Below, one piece after another: positions 22,440 to 33,431 of a stretch of DNA of 64,000 bases. The notes beneath the pieces are model-generated. The model saw only the letters and a program-made list of their open reading frames with translations. It ran no database searches and was not told the origin of the DNA. A program made the translations under genes and the position numbers. Within the stretch, counting starts at the first letter, position 1. Each line of letters starts with the position of its first letter. This DNA is from Phymatolithon calcareum (taxonomy: Eukaryota > Rhodophyta > Florideophyceae > Hapalidiales), in contig OZ345385.1 of the NCBI GenBank assembly GCA_977006965.1, positions 186,001 to 250,000 of the forward strand, in the 5' to 3' direction.

Positions 22440-23700
22440 GCAGGATAGTAGAGAATGGCAGAAAAAGTAGAGCTTCGCATAGAGCGTTTATTGACCTTTG
22501 TCAACCTGGAACGAATAGAATTGCCTGTGCGTCACAGATAGGAACCAAGAGCTCAGTCAGGAATTTTTCCCCGCTACAGTGCAGGGTTTTTTTGAACTTG
22601 CAAGAGCTGTGATCCGGCCTCCCCATGGGAGAAGACTATCACCTTCTGGTAGTATGGTAGTACATGGATTCCGCCCTGAGTGGTGTGCCGCAACGCTCAA
22701 GGAAGCTGGGAGAGAAGACAGAAGAAGACGAAAGAAGGCAGCGAGATGACTAGCTACCGTGAGCGTCCTAAATGGTTTCCAACCCGGGGCATCCCTTTGA
22801 AGGACGGCGACTGAAGATTGGCTATGTAGCGATATAGATGTTAAGCTTCCCCAAGGTCTGCACATTGTGCAGCTTGGGCAGCTGTTGTGACATCAAGTAC
22901 CACTCGTATCTGTTAAGTCTACTGGAGCCGTAAGGATGTGGAGTTGTTTACCAGCTCTGATAAATCCCGCAATAAAAGAAAGAAAGAAAGAATTGCCTGT
23001 CGAACAAATGTGATGACTATTTAGCAGTGTACATATGGATACTCGATCGTGATGGCTTTGAGATTGACAGAGGCTCGGCAAGCACCATTACAGCTCGTGA
23101 GTCTGGGAAAAATGTGCTGCAGTCAAACCTCCGTAATCAGAAACCTTTTTCGTGCGACGGACAATTCTGAGTTCTTGGCCTAAATTTAACCCAGCTCTTC
23201 TTATCATTTTTAGTCAGCTCAGCACCGCCAGTCGTGGTACAAGAACTGGGAAAGGTTTGGTTGGGTTTGCGAAGAGCTAGCTCCGGTGTGGCTTATATGG
23301 GGAACCGTACCTCAACAGGAGCAGTCTGCGAGAGGGTGCTATTATGCCCTTGGCAACGGCATTATTAGCAAGAGAACGGCAATGTCTGCTAAGGTGCTGA
23401 TATGTCGTTGTTAACGAGATTATCCGCAAGAGCACGACAGTGACTGATAGAACTGTTACAGGATGAGCACTAGTCGTTAAGTAAGGAGGTGTTCGGTCTC
23501 TACAGGTGCACAGTATTGCCTGATGCCATTTCAAAATCACGCTATTGTAAATCCGTTGATATATGGCCGCTGCGGTCTGTTATGTCGTCAGAGAAACAAA
23601 GTTGTTTGGCATCGCCGAAACTAAGACGCTGAAAACAGCACTAAATATCCGCAACCAATGCAACGGGGTCCAGGTGACAGAAAGGCACCTGCGATGATGC
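22440..23700. other. unassigned stretch
   Basis: Short ORFs only. A short GAAA microsatellite lies at about 22,975-22,992. No repeat shared with other parts of the window was found. Confidence 0.4.
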
Positions 23701-23724
23701 TCCAAAATTGACCGGCCCAAGGAA

Positions 23725-24669
23725 ATGTCAAATCTTCAAGGCCGTCGCTCACGTTTAAGTCGAAATAATGAGCCTCCAGTTCGCGCTCTTCTGGTCGCGA
23801 ATCCATTTTGCAGTAATTGCAACAATTTATGCAAGGCAGAACAGCTAACAGTCATATTCACATTTTGCGTTCCTCCGCAAGCTCTATGTGATACTTGCTG
23901 CGAACTATGGAAATCTTTGCAGCTAGATTTTTGGGTGACTCCTCTCTCCTCCTCCTCCTCCTCCTCATCATCATCATCTTCGATCAGGCACATCAAAGCG
24001 TTTTACAGGTTTCCCGGGGCACAGAAAGTTAGAGTGAACGGCTTCAAGCAGGCATGGAAGCATGGCTTCATCTACCCTTGTTTCGAAGAGCCCATGGCAA
24101 GGGAAGTGTCCTCACCTGAGGCTCTCCGAGATGACAATGTCGAGGACGATGCATTGCGTGTGCTCCCTCCAGATCTGGGCATATCCCCAGCCTTGGGCCA
24201 TACGGCTGCCAAATTCGTGAATCGCATCCCGGACGTAGAGCGCCAGTTGTTCCGCTCTCGACGCGATCAGGCCGGCACAGGCGCGCCATCAGATGCTGTG
24301 AACATGGATGAATCTCCATTTGAAATGATCAAAACGCACGCGGAAAGCATATCTTCCTACTTGCTGATGGCGAAAGCGGAACTGACGGAAGCCACGAGGA
24401 GAGCTGCAACAATGAAGGCGGAGATTTTTGGACTTGAATCGCAGATGGCAAAGGACAAGGGGGATATTTCTCGTCTCCAAGCGCGGGAGCAAGAACTATT
24501 GGGCTCTATAGCTAGAATAGAGGAGGAAAAAAAGAAGGGCAATGATATGATATCAGGAATGGAAAACAAAGCGCAGAATGATGCAGCGACAATCTTGCGA
24601 TTGCAGTCCCTGCTCGACGAGAATCTCAAGCTCTGCGAGGATCTGCCGAATAGAATGCGGCGAATGTAG
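23725..24669 (+). CDS. cysteine-rich/coiled-coil protein, family member 1
   Basis: This 314-residue product is unrecognised but has a clear paralogue at 39,546-40,340. The N-terminal half carries a probable zinc-binding set: C-x2-C (CSNC), then FTFCVPPQALCDTCCELW, followed by a tryptophan and the block RFPGAQKVRVNGFKQ. A 12-serine tract (about residues 76-87) from a TCC/TCA microsatellite interrupts the domain. The C-terminal third (about 205-300) is a long Glu/Lys/Leu coiled coil. It ends with ENLKLCEDLPNRMRRM-stop, also conserved in the paralogue. The true start may be a later residue, since the paralogue aligns only from about RRSRLSRNNEP. A LINE fragment follows about 100 bp downstream. 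Function is unknown; a structural or nucleic-acid-associated role is only a guess. Confidence 0.75.
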   Translation: MSNLQGRRSRLSRNNEPPVRALLVANPFCSNCNNLCKAEQLTVIFTFCVPPQALCDTCCELWKSLQLDFWVTPLSSSSSSSSSSSSIRHIKAFYRFPGAQKVRVNGFKQAWKHGFIYPCFEEPMAREVSSPEALRDDNVEDDALRVLPPDLGISPALGHTAAKFVNRIPDVERQLFRSRRDQAGTGAPSDAVNMDESPFEMIKTHAESISSYLLMAKAELTEATRRAATMKAEIFGLESQMAKDKGDISRLQAREQELLGSIARIEEEKKKGNDMISGMENKAQNDAATILRLQSLLDENLKLCEDLPNRMRRM

Positions 24670-24765
24670 TTTTATCATCTAGAACACTTTCAGTCGATTG
24701 GCGCAAACGGCAACCGGTTGATTAAAGAACGCACTTATTTGACGTTTTTTTAAAAAAATTGGTTC

Positions 24766-25269
24766 GATGATGATGATGATGCTTTATTCCCCTAAGAGGC
24801 TAGCACGTCTAGAAGGCTTCATGCGACTCCACTTGCTGTGGTCGGAAGCGTCTTTTATAGACGATTCGATATTTTGGTTTGGGATATCGCCAAGGAGAGA
24901 AGCACATGTTCTGGGTACGCATTGTAGCAGTATCCTGCGAACGAGCCTGTTCTCACCCATGCGTAGAACATGTCCTAGCCATCCCCAGCGATGGTCCTTA
25001 ATCCATTGTATCACCTCCTGTGAGGGCTCTCTGGCTTCTTCGGCTATCGTCCTTTTCGTCATCGCGGCCAGCATCTTCGATACGGTACCGTTCAGTTTTT
25101 TCAGAATTAGTGTTGTTAGATTCCAGGATTCACATCCATATATCAAAGTCGATACGACCGAGGCTCTCCAGAGGCGTAAGCGAAGCAGAAGCGGTAGCGC
25201 CGTGTTCGTAAGTAGTCTATAGAGGCTTTTGAAACAAAAAATTGGTTTATTTAACGCTCTCAGTAACAC
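24766..25269 (-). mobile_element. LINE family A, C-terminal reverse-transcriptase fragment
   Basis: The minus-strand frame (161 codons) has the C-terminal signature found after LINE reverse-transcriptase domains: STLIYGCESWNLT, then KKLNGTVSKMLAAMTKR, then HRWGWLGHVLRMGENRLVRR. The 3' end is GGGGAATAAAG with an ATC/CAT repeat tail. The element is 5'-truncated near 25,270. Two shorter copies of its 3' end lie at 3,741 and 26,936. Confidence 0.9.
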
Positions 25270-25392
25270 TTGAGACTGTAAGGGAGATGCGTTTCAGTTG
25301 CTACTTTCTACAGTAGCTGGCCAATATGCTCTTGTGGCAACTCTAGCTGCAAAAAAACCCTATGGAAGATAGGGGAAAAGCTTGGAGATGGA

Positions 25393-25740
25393 AAATCATT
25401 CCATGTCATCATAAAACACAATAGTAAAGAAGAGTAACTGGTCCAGTGCCTGCTCAGTCATCTTGGTCTCTTCTTCGGTCAGGTGATATCTTGATAGTTG
25501 GTCGGCAACGGTGTCCATGAAAAATGGCACACTCGTACCAAAATTTTCTTCTAGACTTGTCGTGCTCAGAGGGGAAACCTTCCAAATGAGCACTTAACTG
25601 CCAATTGACGATGTCGTACTTTCGGTAGCCTTAGGATCGCAGGGATAGCCTCGAGGATATCATACGAAAATTTTCGCTTTCTGTTGAGCTCCAGAGAATC
25701 ACCTTCATCCTTGAATAGCGATGCTTTTAAGGGGATATAT
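25393..25740 (-). pseudogene. ORF-X family, copy 1
   Basis: Read on the minus strand, the frame encodes RKRKFSYDILEAIPAILRLP, then KVRHRQLAVKCSFGRFP. After a one-base frame break it gives STTSLEENFGT and ends in ALDQLLFFTIVFYDDME. The plus-strand copy at 29,372 has the same order (RKRKIPFDKKEDIPAILRFA, KVRHRQFALKYASGRFPQ, STTLMSEKFGT, ALESFLFYSVTII). It lies directly downstream of the family B LINE 3' end and upstream of the family A fragment, in the same orientation. The function is unknown. Confidence 0.6.
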
Positions 25741-27300
25741 GTTGATTTATTTTAAAAGCTCCCAAAGCCTCAAATTGAGTAAAAGGGCAGCTTCTCGCTG
25801 TTTTCGATACTCATCTCTCTACTCTCCTTCTAATATCTCCCTAATTAGAATTTCTCTCGCTGTGACGGCCCGAGGAAGCTTTTTGCATTCATATTCCGCT
25901 TCTTGGTCCATCTTCATAGACCGTAGTATACGTTGCAAAACGATAAGCTCTACCACAGCATGAGTCCCAGAGTACTTCCCCAGAATGGATTTTCGCCACA
26001 AAGGAGCTCTGTTGAAAATGGCTCGCAGGCATCTCAACCGCGTAGTTCTGTCCCTTATATAGAGCACTCCTGGTAGGTTTCTCGGTACGTCGATCGGGAT
26101 TTTAACTGTCCGGCCCTCTTCTTCTAACGACCATACTTTGACTGTAGGCGTCGCTTTTTTGACACCATACCTTCTTCCGCTTGTTTCAGAGTTTCTTTAA
26201 GGTGTTCCTCTTCCCCGAGATAACCAAAGTCCTTCGATACGTCTTCCAGATCATCTTCTTTTCCCTGGTATTCTTCTGAAAGCTCCAAGAACTTCCTCCG
26301 TCTTACCAAGCTTGAGGCGAACCTTTCAGCCTGGTGCATTCTTCTCATCTGTGGGCTGGCGAGACGGCAGAGCACTCGCATCCTCACCCTTCGATACTCG
26401 GCATATTTTCCGAAAACGTATGTAGAAAAGACCTTCTGCTGATTCAATAGCCGGTAGTAGTCGTTTCGTGATCGGGGTCAGGTGAATGGCATACTCCCAT
26501 TTGGGGAGAATCAACGACTTGAAAATCCTGATGCACGTGGTTGGTTGGAGTCCTCTGACGTTCAAGCCAGTTTGGCGGAGTTTTTGTATGCATCCCATCG
26601 CATTCCGAACTCTTGAGATTGCTGTATCCTCGGTAACTCCGTTGTTGTTCAAACTGATCCCGAGGTAGGACAGTCTCCAGGCCTGGTGCGGCTCATTTCC
26701 TGAAGGAAGAATTTCTTCTTTGGGAGTCCTTTGTACTTAAGGACCTCGCTCTTTCGTGGCTTTGTGTTCCATTTCATTGAGTTCTCGGCTGCCCACTTCG
26801 CAGCTATGTCCAACAGTTTTTGCAATCCTTTTGCATTCTTTGCCTGAAGAAGAACGTCATCCGCAAATAGCTGCGCTGGATAGTCAGACACTGTTCTTGT
26901 TACTTGGGCGGCGGCTTTGGCGAACGTATCCATGATGATGATTGCTTTGTTCCCCTAAGAGGCTAGCACGACTAGAAGGCTTCATGCGACTCCACTTGCT
27001 GTGGTCGGAAGCGTGAACGTATCCATGAATATGCTATATAGACACGAACTAAGCGGGGAGCCCTGCGGAACACCTCGGTCGATAATGCACCACGTTTTTG
27101 TTTCATCTCCTGCAGAGGAAATCTGAGGACTTTGCAGATATTTTGTTCTTGAGATATTCCAGCCCCTTTTCGAATTGTGAGTGTCGGGTCATTGCTTGGA
27201 CGTCTCGTACGACCCAATGTACCTCTTCTACGTCTCTGGTTGCTCTTGGAACAGCCAGTAGGTTACAGTAATCCTCCAAAGCAGTTGCTGTCATGCCCTA
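25741..27300 (-). mobile_element. LINE family B, reverse transcriptase with nested insertion
   Basis: In minus-strand order: VHWVVRDVQAMTRHSQFEKG, then after a frame break GVPQGSPLSSCLYSIFMDTF (motif B) at 27,020-27,080. Then come AQLFADDVLLQAKNAKGLQ (catalytic FADD motif C), YLGISLNNNGVTEDTAISR, IFKSLILPKWEYAIHL, and a charged C-terminal region ending RAVTAREILIREILEG. The 3' tail is GGGAGCTTTTAAAATAAATC. A family A fragment interrupts the frame between motif B and motif C. Frameshifts elsewhere show the copy is dead. No endonuclease domain is visible. Confidence 0.85.
26936..27014 (-). mobile_element. 79-bp LINE family A insertion inside the family B reverse transcriptase
   Basis: The sequence matches the last 79 bp of family A. 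It is flanked by perfect 14-bp direct repeats GAACGTATCCATGA at 26,922-26,935 and 27,015-27,028. Removing the insert and one repeat restores the host frame (SIFMDTFAKAAAQ). This dates family A activity after the insertion of this family B copy. Confidence 0.93.
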
Positions 27301-27397
27301 TGTATTTAGTACAGATGGTGCAAGTCGCTACCGGGCAAGTGGGCGATTCAGCAATGAGCCGCAGCATTTTAGAGCATAGAATCTGGCGTGTGTGATT

Positions 27398-27630
27398 TGC
27401 TTATTTTAAGGGCGATGTATGCCATTTATTTTAAAAGAACCCAAGACCTCATTTTGAATAACAGGGCAGCTTCTCAACTACTTCGACTTAACGCATTCTA
27501 GCTTCTTAAAATCGTCTTGATTCGACTTTCTCTCCACATGAGAGCCCGAGTGAGCATGAACTTTTGCTTAGGCAACCCCTTGTACTTAAGCACTTAGCTC
27601 TTTCCTGGCTTTGTGTTCCATGTCGTAGAA
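27398..27630 (-). mobile_element. LINE family B, internally deleted remnant
   Basis: 27,398-27,560 matches the family B 3' end (tail CTTTTAAAATAAAT). 27,560-27,630 matches the segment around MKWNTKPRKSEVLKYKG. The intervening roughly 900 bp are missing, so this is an internally deleted or recombined copy. Confidence 0.7.
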
Positions 27631-27670
27631 TCATAATCGAGTGGAGAGAAGCAGCAGATGTGGTGTGAGA

Positions 27671-28243
27671 CTATGAGATTACGCTCACCAACTGGTACAT
27701 GTGGATGTGCACAGCAAACTGACCCGGTGCCAGCGACTTTTCCCTCTCCTTAAGCCGCTCCTGCCCACAATGCACCCCAGTCCTCTTCAAAACTGCTTCG
27801 CAAAACCGTGGACCATGTCTCACCGTAACCAAAACGTCCATATGTTTGCCAACCTCCATGGGCCAATTCCCGGAGATCCAATTCTCGTTTTCCACCTCTA
27901 ACTCGTCCCTCTCCAATCCTTCCCCACTACTCCAATATTCACGACTAACGTACACCACGTTTTGCCCCACGTCCTTCGAAACCAGGTACCACGGTCCATC
28001 ACTGAGCCCAATTCCTTTCCTCTGTCCGAGCGTGAAGAGCCAAAACCCGTCATGCTCACCAAGCGTCTTACCAGTCTCAAACTCAACTAATTGACCGCGC
28101 TGGACGCCAATTCGCAGGCGCAGAAACTCCTCCCATCTGACCTTCCCCAAAGAACAGTCACCCTTGCTGTCCGGACGATCGCGGTTGGGAAGTCCCAATC
28201 GCCGCGCCATCGCCCGCACCTCACTCTTACTGAGAAATCCTAG
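27671..28243 (-). pseudogene. tRNA 2-thiouridylase (MnmA/TRMU), C-terminal part
   Basis: MnmA/TRMU thiolates U34 of certain tRNAs (mitochondrial or plastid in eukaryotes). The frame begins FLSKSEVRAMARRLGLP, just after a CTCTAG that could be a splice acceptor. It continues with DSKGDCSLGKVRWEEFLRLR, then LGEHDGFWLFTLGQRKGIGL, then KDVGQNVVYVSRE, the usual order of the central domain. It ends LAPGQFAVHIHMYQLVSVIS, whereas relatives have a GQ-x-A-V-F-Y block and a glycine-rich end. The N-terminal PP-loop ATP-binding domain and first catalytic cysteine are not found upstream, and the expected second-cysteine context (GICF) reads GDCS. It is either the last exon of a gene with a long intron or a truncated copy. 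Confidence 0.75.
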
Positions 28244-28499
28244 AGTTCAAGATGATGCGCCGCGGAACGGAAAGGAAGTTAGAGATACGTCCAAGCCAAG
28301 ATAAGAACGCAACTTCAAAGAGTTACAGTGGGTAAGTGTGGCGTTTGGTGAGTATTGTATTTCATGTTATGTCCAAAGACAACATGACGACAACATGAAG
28401 TCAACACGACGGTAGTTGTATGGTTGGTTGAAGGCGCAAGTTCTCTCGCGACTAACCGCCACTTCAGATTATTAGCTAGCGACGCCTGTACGCTTCTGT

Positions 28500-28930
28500 C
28501 TCGTTCTAGACGCGCAGATCACCCTTGTCGTCGGGCCAAGCGGAACTGTCCCCCAGCAACCAATCTCTTTCTTTCTTCACTTCTGCTGATAGTACATAAT
28601 GTAGCTTGAACCTTCTCAGTAAAGGAAGGTGGAGGTTTTCTAGTTCTGGCTCGACTGCTCGGATCGCCGCACGCTTCAAGTAGCCTGCACGTCCCTTCGA
28701 CCACGCAGTACTCGCAAGCTTCCCACTCGACCCAAATCCAACGCGTATAGTGGGCTTTCCGTGCAATCCAGTACGGCGAAGTCGCACACACCGCATTCCA
28801 AATTTCCCTTCTCTTCGTGTGTTCGTACTAAAGTCGACGGCCAAGCCAAGGTCGCCGCTTGACGACGACACCAACATCGTTCGTCCCCCATTCTCTTCCT
28901 TCTTTTCGTTTCTTTGTTCTTCATCCGCGT
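28500..28930 (-). other. unrecognised overlapping ORFs upstream of the thiouridylase fragment
   Basis: Three minus-strand frames overlap here: 123 codons (28,506-28,877), 90 codons and 82 codons. They are Arg-rich with scattered Cys. I looked for the missing PP-loop motif (SGGVDS) of the thiouridylase and did not find it. Confidence 0.3.
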
Positions 28931-29371
28931 CTCTATCGCGCCGGTTCGCTCATCGTTGAGCTCTCATAGACCTGTGACGCGAAGGCTCGCGCTCGTGTCC
29001 GATCAATACGACCGCTGGAGTTCCCGCAAGGCTGTGGAGCGTGCTCCGTGAACATCAATACACGGACTCCATTTCCGGCAGAGTCCTAACTATCACGCCT
29101 AGATCCGCGTGCAACTTTCCCTCGTCGAGCTCACTCAGTCGTAAATCTGGGAAGTGTGCTCCGAGGACGATACACCGTTTCTTCCGGTTTGCCCCTTTTG
29201 GGTTGTGTCTTTTTCGTCGGTCACATTCAGTCTCTCCCGCTTTTCTTTTGTTGTCTCACTCTGTTCTTTTCTTTCTTTGTGTACACCGAGCACTAGTTTG
29301 CTTGGCGCTACAGTAAGTCGCGACATCGCCTCGATGCTACGAAGAAACGAATTTGCGGCCCCTTCAGGCAT

Positions 29372-29835
29372 ATGCAAGAAGGCAAAACCACAGGTCAGCT
29401 CCGGCGAGAAATGTTTACCAAGGAAGGCGAACGGCTCGAATCAAGAAGAAAAAGAAAAATTCCGTTCGACAAGAAAGAAGATATCCCAGCTATCCTCCGG
29501 TTTGCGAAGGTGCGTCATAGACAGTTTGCCTTGAAGTACGCAAGCGGGAGATTTCCTCAAGTGAGCACGACATTGATGTCGGAAAAATTCGGTACGGCTG
29601 CCGATCAGCACCTGGAAACGCTATCCAAGAATTTGGCGAAGTATAAACTGGACCCCTAAGACATGCTAATTACGGAAAAGGCACTAGAATCGTTTTTGTT
29701 CTACAGCGTTACCATTATTGAAAACATGGAAAATGATGAGTCCCTGTACTAGGGGCAAGGAGACATGCTAGAACGAAATAGTACTGGAAAGCCGCTCCCG
29801 TACAGTCTTATGAGTGTAACTGAGGGCTTTTAATA
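29372..29835 (+). pseudogene. ORF-X family, copy 2 (longest)
   Basis: The frame from 29,372 encodes a basic N-terminus, IPAILRFAKVRHRQFALKYA, then STTLMSEKFGT and LETLSKNLAKYKLDP. A TAA stops it at 29,657, and the same frame then gives ALESFLFYSVTIIENMEN. After another break it ends STGKPLPYSLMSVTEGF with a TAATAAAC stop and polyadenylation-like signal. Related partial copies lie at 25,393-25,740 and 3,957-4,117, both on the minus strand. A family with a conserved protein sequence and a signal next to the stop suggests a retroposed gene or transposon ORF. No known domain is recognised. Confidence 0.6.
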
Positions 29836-29870
29836 AACAACTTACCAGTTGCAAAAAAAATTGGTATGCT

Positions 29871-30480
29871 CCTAGATACGTAATCTCCGGCACATGGGCC
29901 AAGACTTTGGACGCTAGTTTGAACGTCCGTCCTGCTGTTTCTCTGATTCTAGAATTCCCTTTTTCCTTGTCTCGTATTCCATGTCATTCCACGCTCTTGG
30001 GCTCACTTCGTGGCTCTATCCAGCAGGCCTTGCAAAGCTGCGGGAGATTTCGCCGAAAGACGAACGCCGTCTGCGAAGATGATAGCTGGTAGGTTGGCCC
30101 AGGTCCTGGGTACTTCGATCATTCGCTCGGCGAACTCATCCATTAAGATGTTATATAGGCTCGGACTGAGAGGGGATCCCTGTGGGACGCCTTTATCCGG
30201 TAGCAACCAGTTCTATTTGGAATCTCCAATGGTTGAGACCCAAGGTGGCGTCAGCAATGCATCGGCCATACCACACACATCAGGGGGGCAGCACTTTTCT
30301 CATTCTATTTAAACGTGTTTCCTCGGTACTGCGTTGTAGGCTGCCTTTAGGTCCAGAACTGCTATGCATCGTTGCTGAGCGTTCAGCAGCTCTGATGCCC
30401 GTATGATTGACAGCTCTGTACTCTTTCCTTTTTTAAACCCCAGTTGAAACCAGTGATTCGAGTATGCCCTGCGAAATATC
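29871..30480 (-). mobile_element. LINE reverse-transcriptase remnant
   Basis: The minus strand reads GVPQGSPLSPSLYNILMDEF (motif B), then IIFADGVRLSAKSPAALQGL, where the catalytic FADD has become FADG. LASKVLAHVPEITYLG follows towards 29,871. Upstream, motif A-like LDLKAAYNAVPR and the preceding helix are readable. It is a decayed member of the family B lineage. Confidence 0.8.
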
Positions 30481-30489
30481 AGATACTGA

Positions 30490-31390
30490 CGAATGTAGAC
30501 TTAAGTCTTTAATCGGCCGCAAGGGCGTTAAGGACCTACACCCCCATACTAGATTTTCACTTTTATTTTTTATGAGCTTGGGAATCGAGAAGCTCATTGG
30601 ACACACTCTGCTATGGCACTAGATAATTGGCTAAGCAACAATAAAAAGTCCTCGCGCCGTGGAAACTTTTTCTAGAAATTCTCTGCAGAGGGTTCCTTCT
30701 GAAATCGGGGACAGCTCCTTAAGCGCGCAGTTTAGGACCACTTCGTGATCCGTTCTTCGCATTTTGAACACTGCTCTAGAAAGCTAAGAACCCAGGTTAT
30801 TCAAAAATCAAAAAAATTTAAGAAAGCGGATGAAATAAGGAGTGTAGAGCACTTTTCATAACTCTGATCTTGAAAAAGAATCGCCTACAAAGATGGACAA
30901 TTATCCCGAAAAGGACTCGTTTAATTCTTATTGCCTTCGTCAAAAGTTTTAAATGTTGTAAACTACCACAGGAATACTGCAAATTTGGTAAAATCGAACG
31001 TCAAGGTGGCAGAAAAGTTCGCGCCGCGAGACCAAAAGTTTTTTAAAATCGGCAAATGAACAGGCGAAAAATATAGTAAAATTCACGTTACGCTCCGACG
31101 AGAAGCTGAAACTGTTCGAAGGGAACACAGTAAGCATTTTTCTGTAATGATTGATTTGAGCCGAACATCGGAAACTTTTGGTGACTTCATATTTGAAAAT
31201 ATTTCACTTGTTTCTACACATTTTCCTGAAACTTGATACAGTCCCGTCGGTGCAAACGACATAATTAAAATTGTCATCCATTTTATGAGCATTGTTTCGG
31301 CCAGTGAGAGCGCTTCAAAGATGGTGATGTAGGCCTTTAACAATGACTATCTGGTAGCTCGCAAGAGCTAGAAATAAGTTTCATGGACCA
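30490..31390. other. unassigned stretch
   Basis: AT-rich, with short ORFs only. I see no repeat shared with the rest of the window. Confidence 0.4.
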
Positions 31391-31393
31391 CTG

Positions 31394-31690
31394 CTAATGT
31401 AGCGTTGTGTACGTTCCAGCAGAGGCATCAACTTCAAATTGGTAGGTTCGAGCGGCAATGGCGACCTTGGCTTCTAATTCTGATCGTGCATCGATCTCTA
31501 CCACAATACCCATTCCCTCGACTACAATTGCCGGGGGCGTCACAGCCTTAACACTACCAACTCCATCCGCACCAGTCTTCACTCCTTTAATGAGTGCCCG
31601 TGTCCCGTGTGGTTACATGAGATCTTCCTCGAATCGCCACACGGCAGGAGCAGCAGTCACAGAGTATGCAACTACAAGCAAGGGATCTCT
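31394..31690 (-). other. possible coding fragment, unknown
   Basis: The minus-strand frame from about 31,613 reads GTRALIKGVKTGADGVGSVK, then AIVVEGMGIVVEIDARSELE, with a regular alternating hydrophobic pattern typical of a folded beta-rich protein. A TAA at about 31,614 separates it from a further same-frame stretch (LLVVAYSVTAAPAVWRFEED). No family is recognised. The opposite strand is also open here but is Ser/Thr/Pro-rich and less convincing. Confidence 0.3.
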
Positions 31691-32384
31691 TTGAGCACAT
31701 CAAGCTAGGCACATGTAGTGCGCTTTCACTGCCAAACAGGTCTTACTCAAGCTCCACCTCCACCTGCCACTCGTTCAGATGCCGAAGCACGGTGCCTCCA
31801 TTTACTGAAGGTGTATTCTTGAGCTACTTATATACCCCTAGGTAAGTGAAGCTAACTGTGATGACACGCATGGTCTCACACTCGGAGTGTCAGCTGATAA
31901 TAATCAAACTGATCACCTAACAGACACTGTCTTGCTAAAGTTAATAATCTCGAACGTTTGACAAACAGTGCGCAGACGATACACACCGGTTATGGGTATT
32001 GTGTGGCGAAGAAAGCTCTTAACCCGCAATGTCGTTATGCGAGAATAGCAAACGGGATGTTTGCTCGGCGAGCGAGCTCTAAAATCCGCTCTTGCGTTAC
32101 ACGCACCATTGAAAGACTACTCAATTGCTGTTGTGCACAGCATAAAAACACGCTGTCATCACTCCATACCCAGCTTCTGCCAAAAAAGATTTTTGAAGGA
32201 AGTATTAGAGCCCCAGAGGCCCAATTCGTCTACCATTTTTCAATGTATTTCTAGATTTTTTAGGCCCACATACACATGTAGTAAAGTCGCCCCTGGCCCT
32301 GTAAAGGACATATCATAAGTGAACTTGTGCAAAGTGAGAATATTAGTGAATACGGTAAACTTGGTGAGTATATAAGAAGAAGAA

Positions 32385-32580
32385 GTGTAAGTTTTTTATT
32401 TAAAAGTTACCAACGCATCTGCAGACGCTTGGGGCAACTTTGCGAAGGCCATTGGGCCACAAACAGGGTCTATCGTTCTTATAGGTTAGCGTGGTCGATT
32501 TCGACGCGATCTGGCGGAAATAACAAAACCTACCTCTGGCTTAGAGCCTCGAGGGGGAAAATATTCCACTGTCTTGAGTC
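32385..32580 (-). repeat. dispersed repeat, PQASADALV family copy 3
   Basis: The minus strand encodes DPVCGPMAFAKLPQASADAL followed by VTFK and a stop within AAATAAA. The copy at 2,875-3,156 has DPVCDYMAFAKFPQASADAL. Homology with the 20.0-kb copy extends through CCTCGAGGGGGAAA at the far end. A stop interrupts the frame about 25 codons before the end. Confidence 0.6.
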
Positions 32581-32629
32581 GCGGGTAAAGAACTAGATGT
32601 ATTACACGTATTTCGAGAGGAACTCTCTG

Positions 32630-33430
32630 AGCAGGAATGACATCTGAGAGCAAGTAAAAGTTCTGCGAACAGGAATGACATCAGCCAATGGTAACCCTAA
32701 GTTTTCGCCCCAGCGGGAATGATATCGCTTAGCGGGAAAGACGTCAGATCATCCCTTGTGACAAGGGGGGCAATATGATGTGGTATGACGACGGTCCAGT
32801 GACTGAGGACTGGAAACGCAAGATTTTCTACAAGAAAGATACGGCAGGTGGACAGAGTGGCTCCCCGGTACGGGCAAAAGTTCCTGGACGAACCTAGTGC
32901 AATCAGAGCTGGTATCCAATAGCGAAGAATGTTCAGGACAAGGCCGAGAAGTTCGCAAATTTTCGAGCATCGATTAATCGACAAATCTCTTCAACGAAAA
33001 CAAGATTAGAAGATTCACGAATTTCGAAAACTTTTTCGAGTGTGCTTCTGCACATTCGTTGTTCGCAATAATTAATGAAAAACATATGTTTTTAAATAGC
33101 GCAACAACCAATGAACACAATACTCCATAGGGAAATAAAACAACTTTTGAATATAAATTTGTCGTAATATGGTACGCCCGAAAGACGTTCTCGTGTCCAC
33201 AGTGTCCATGAATGCAGTATAGAGTATAGGTGAAACTGCCCTTGTCCCATAGCCTCGTCTTCTGCACTATCGTTTGCAGTGGGCATCCGAGAGTGGACCA
33301 TACTTTTCCACTGTTCCCTTCTCACATCATGTGATGATGAAGGTGATTCCGCAATCTAAAATACCGGTCTGTTCATCGCAAGCAACAGAATGCTTTCTCA
33401 TTAAAGACATGGATATCGACCATATAATAC
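32630..33430. other. unassigned stretch with short direct repeats
   Basis: CAGGAATGACATC occurs twice (about 32,633 and 32,672), and a related GCGGGAATGATATC follows at 32,713. No supportable gene is present. Confidence 0.4.
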
Positions 33431-33431
33431 T

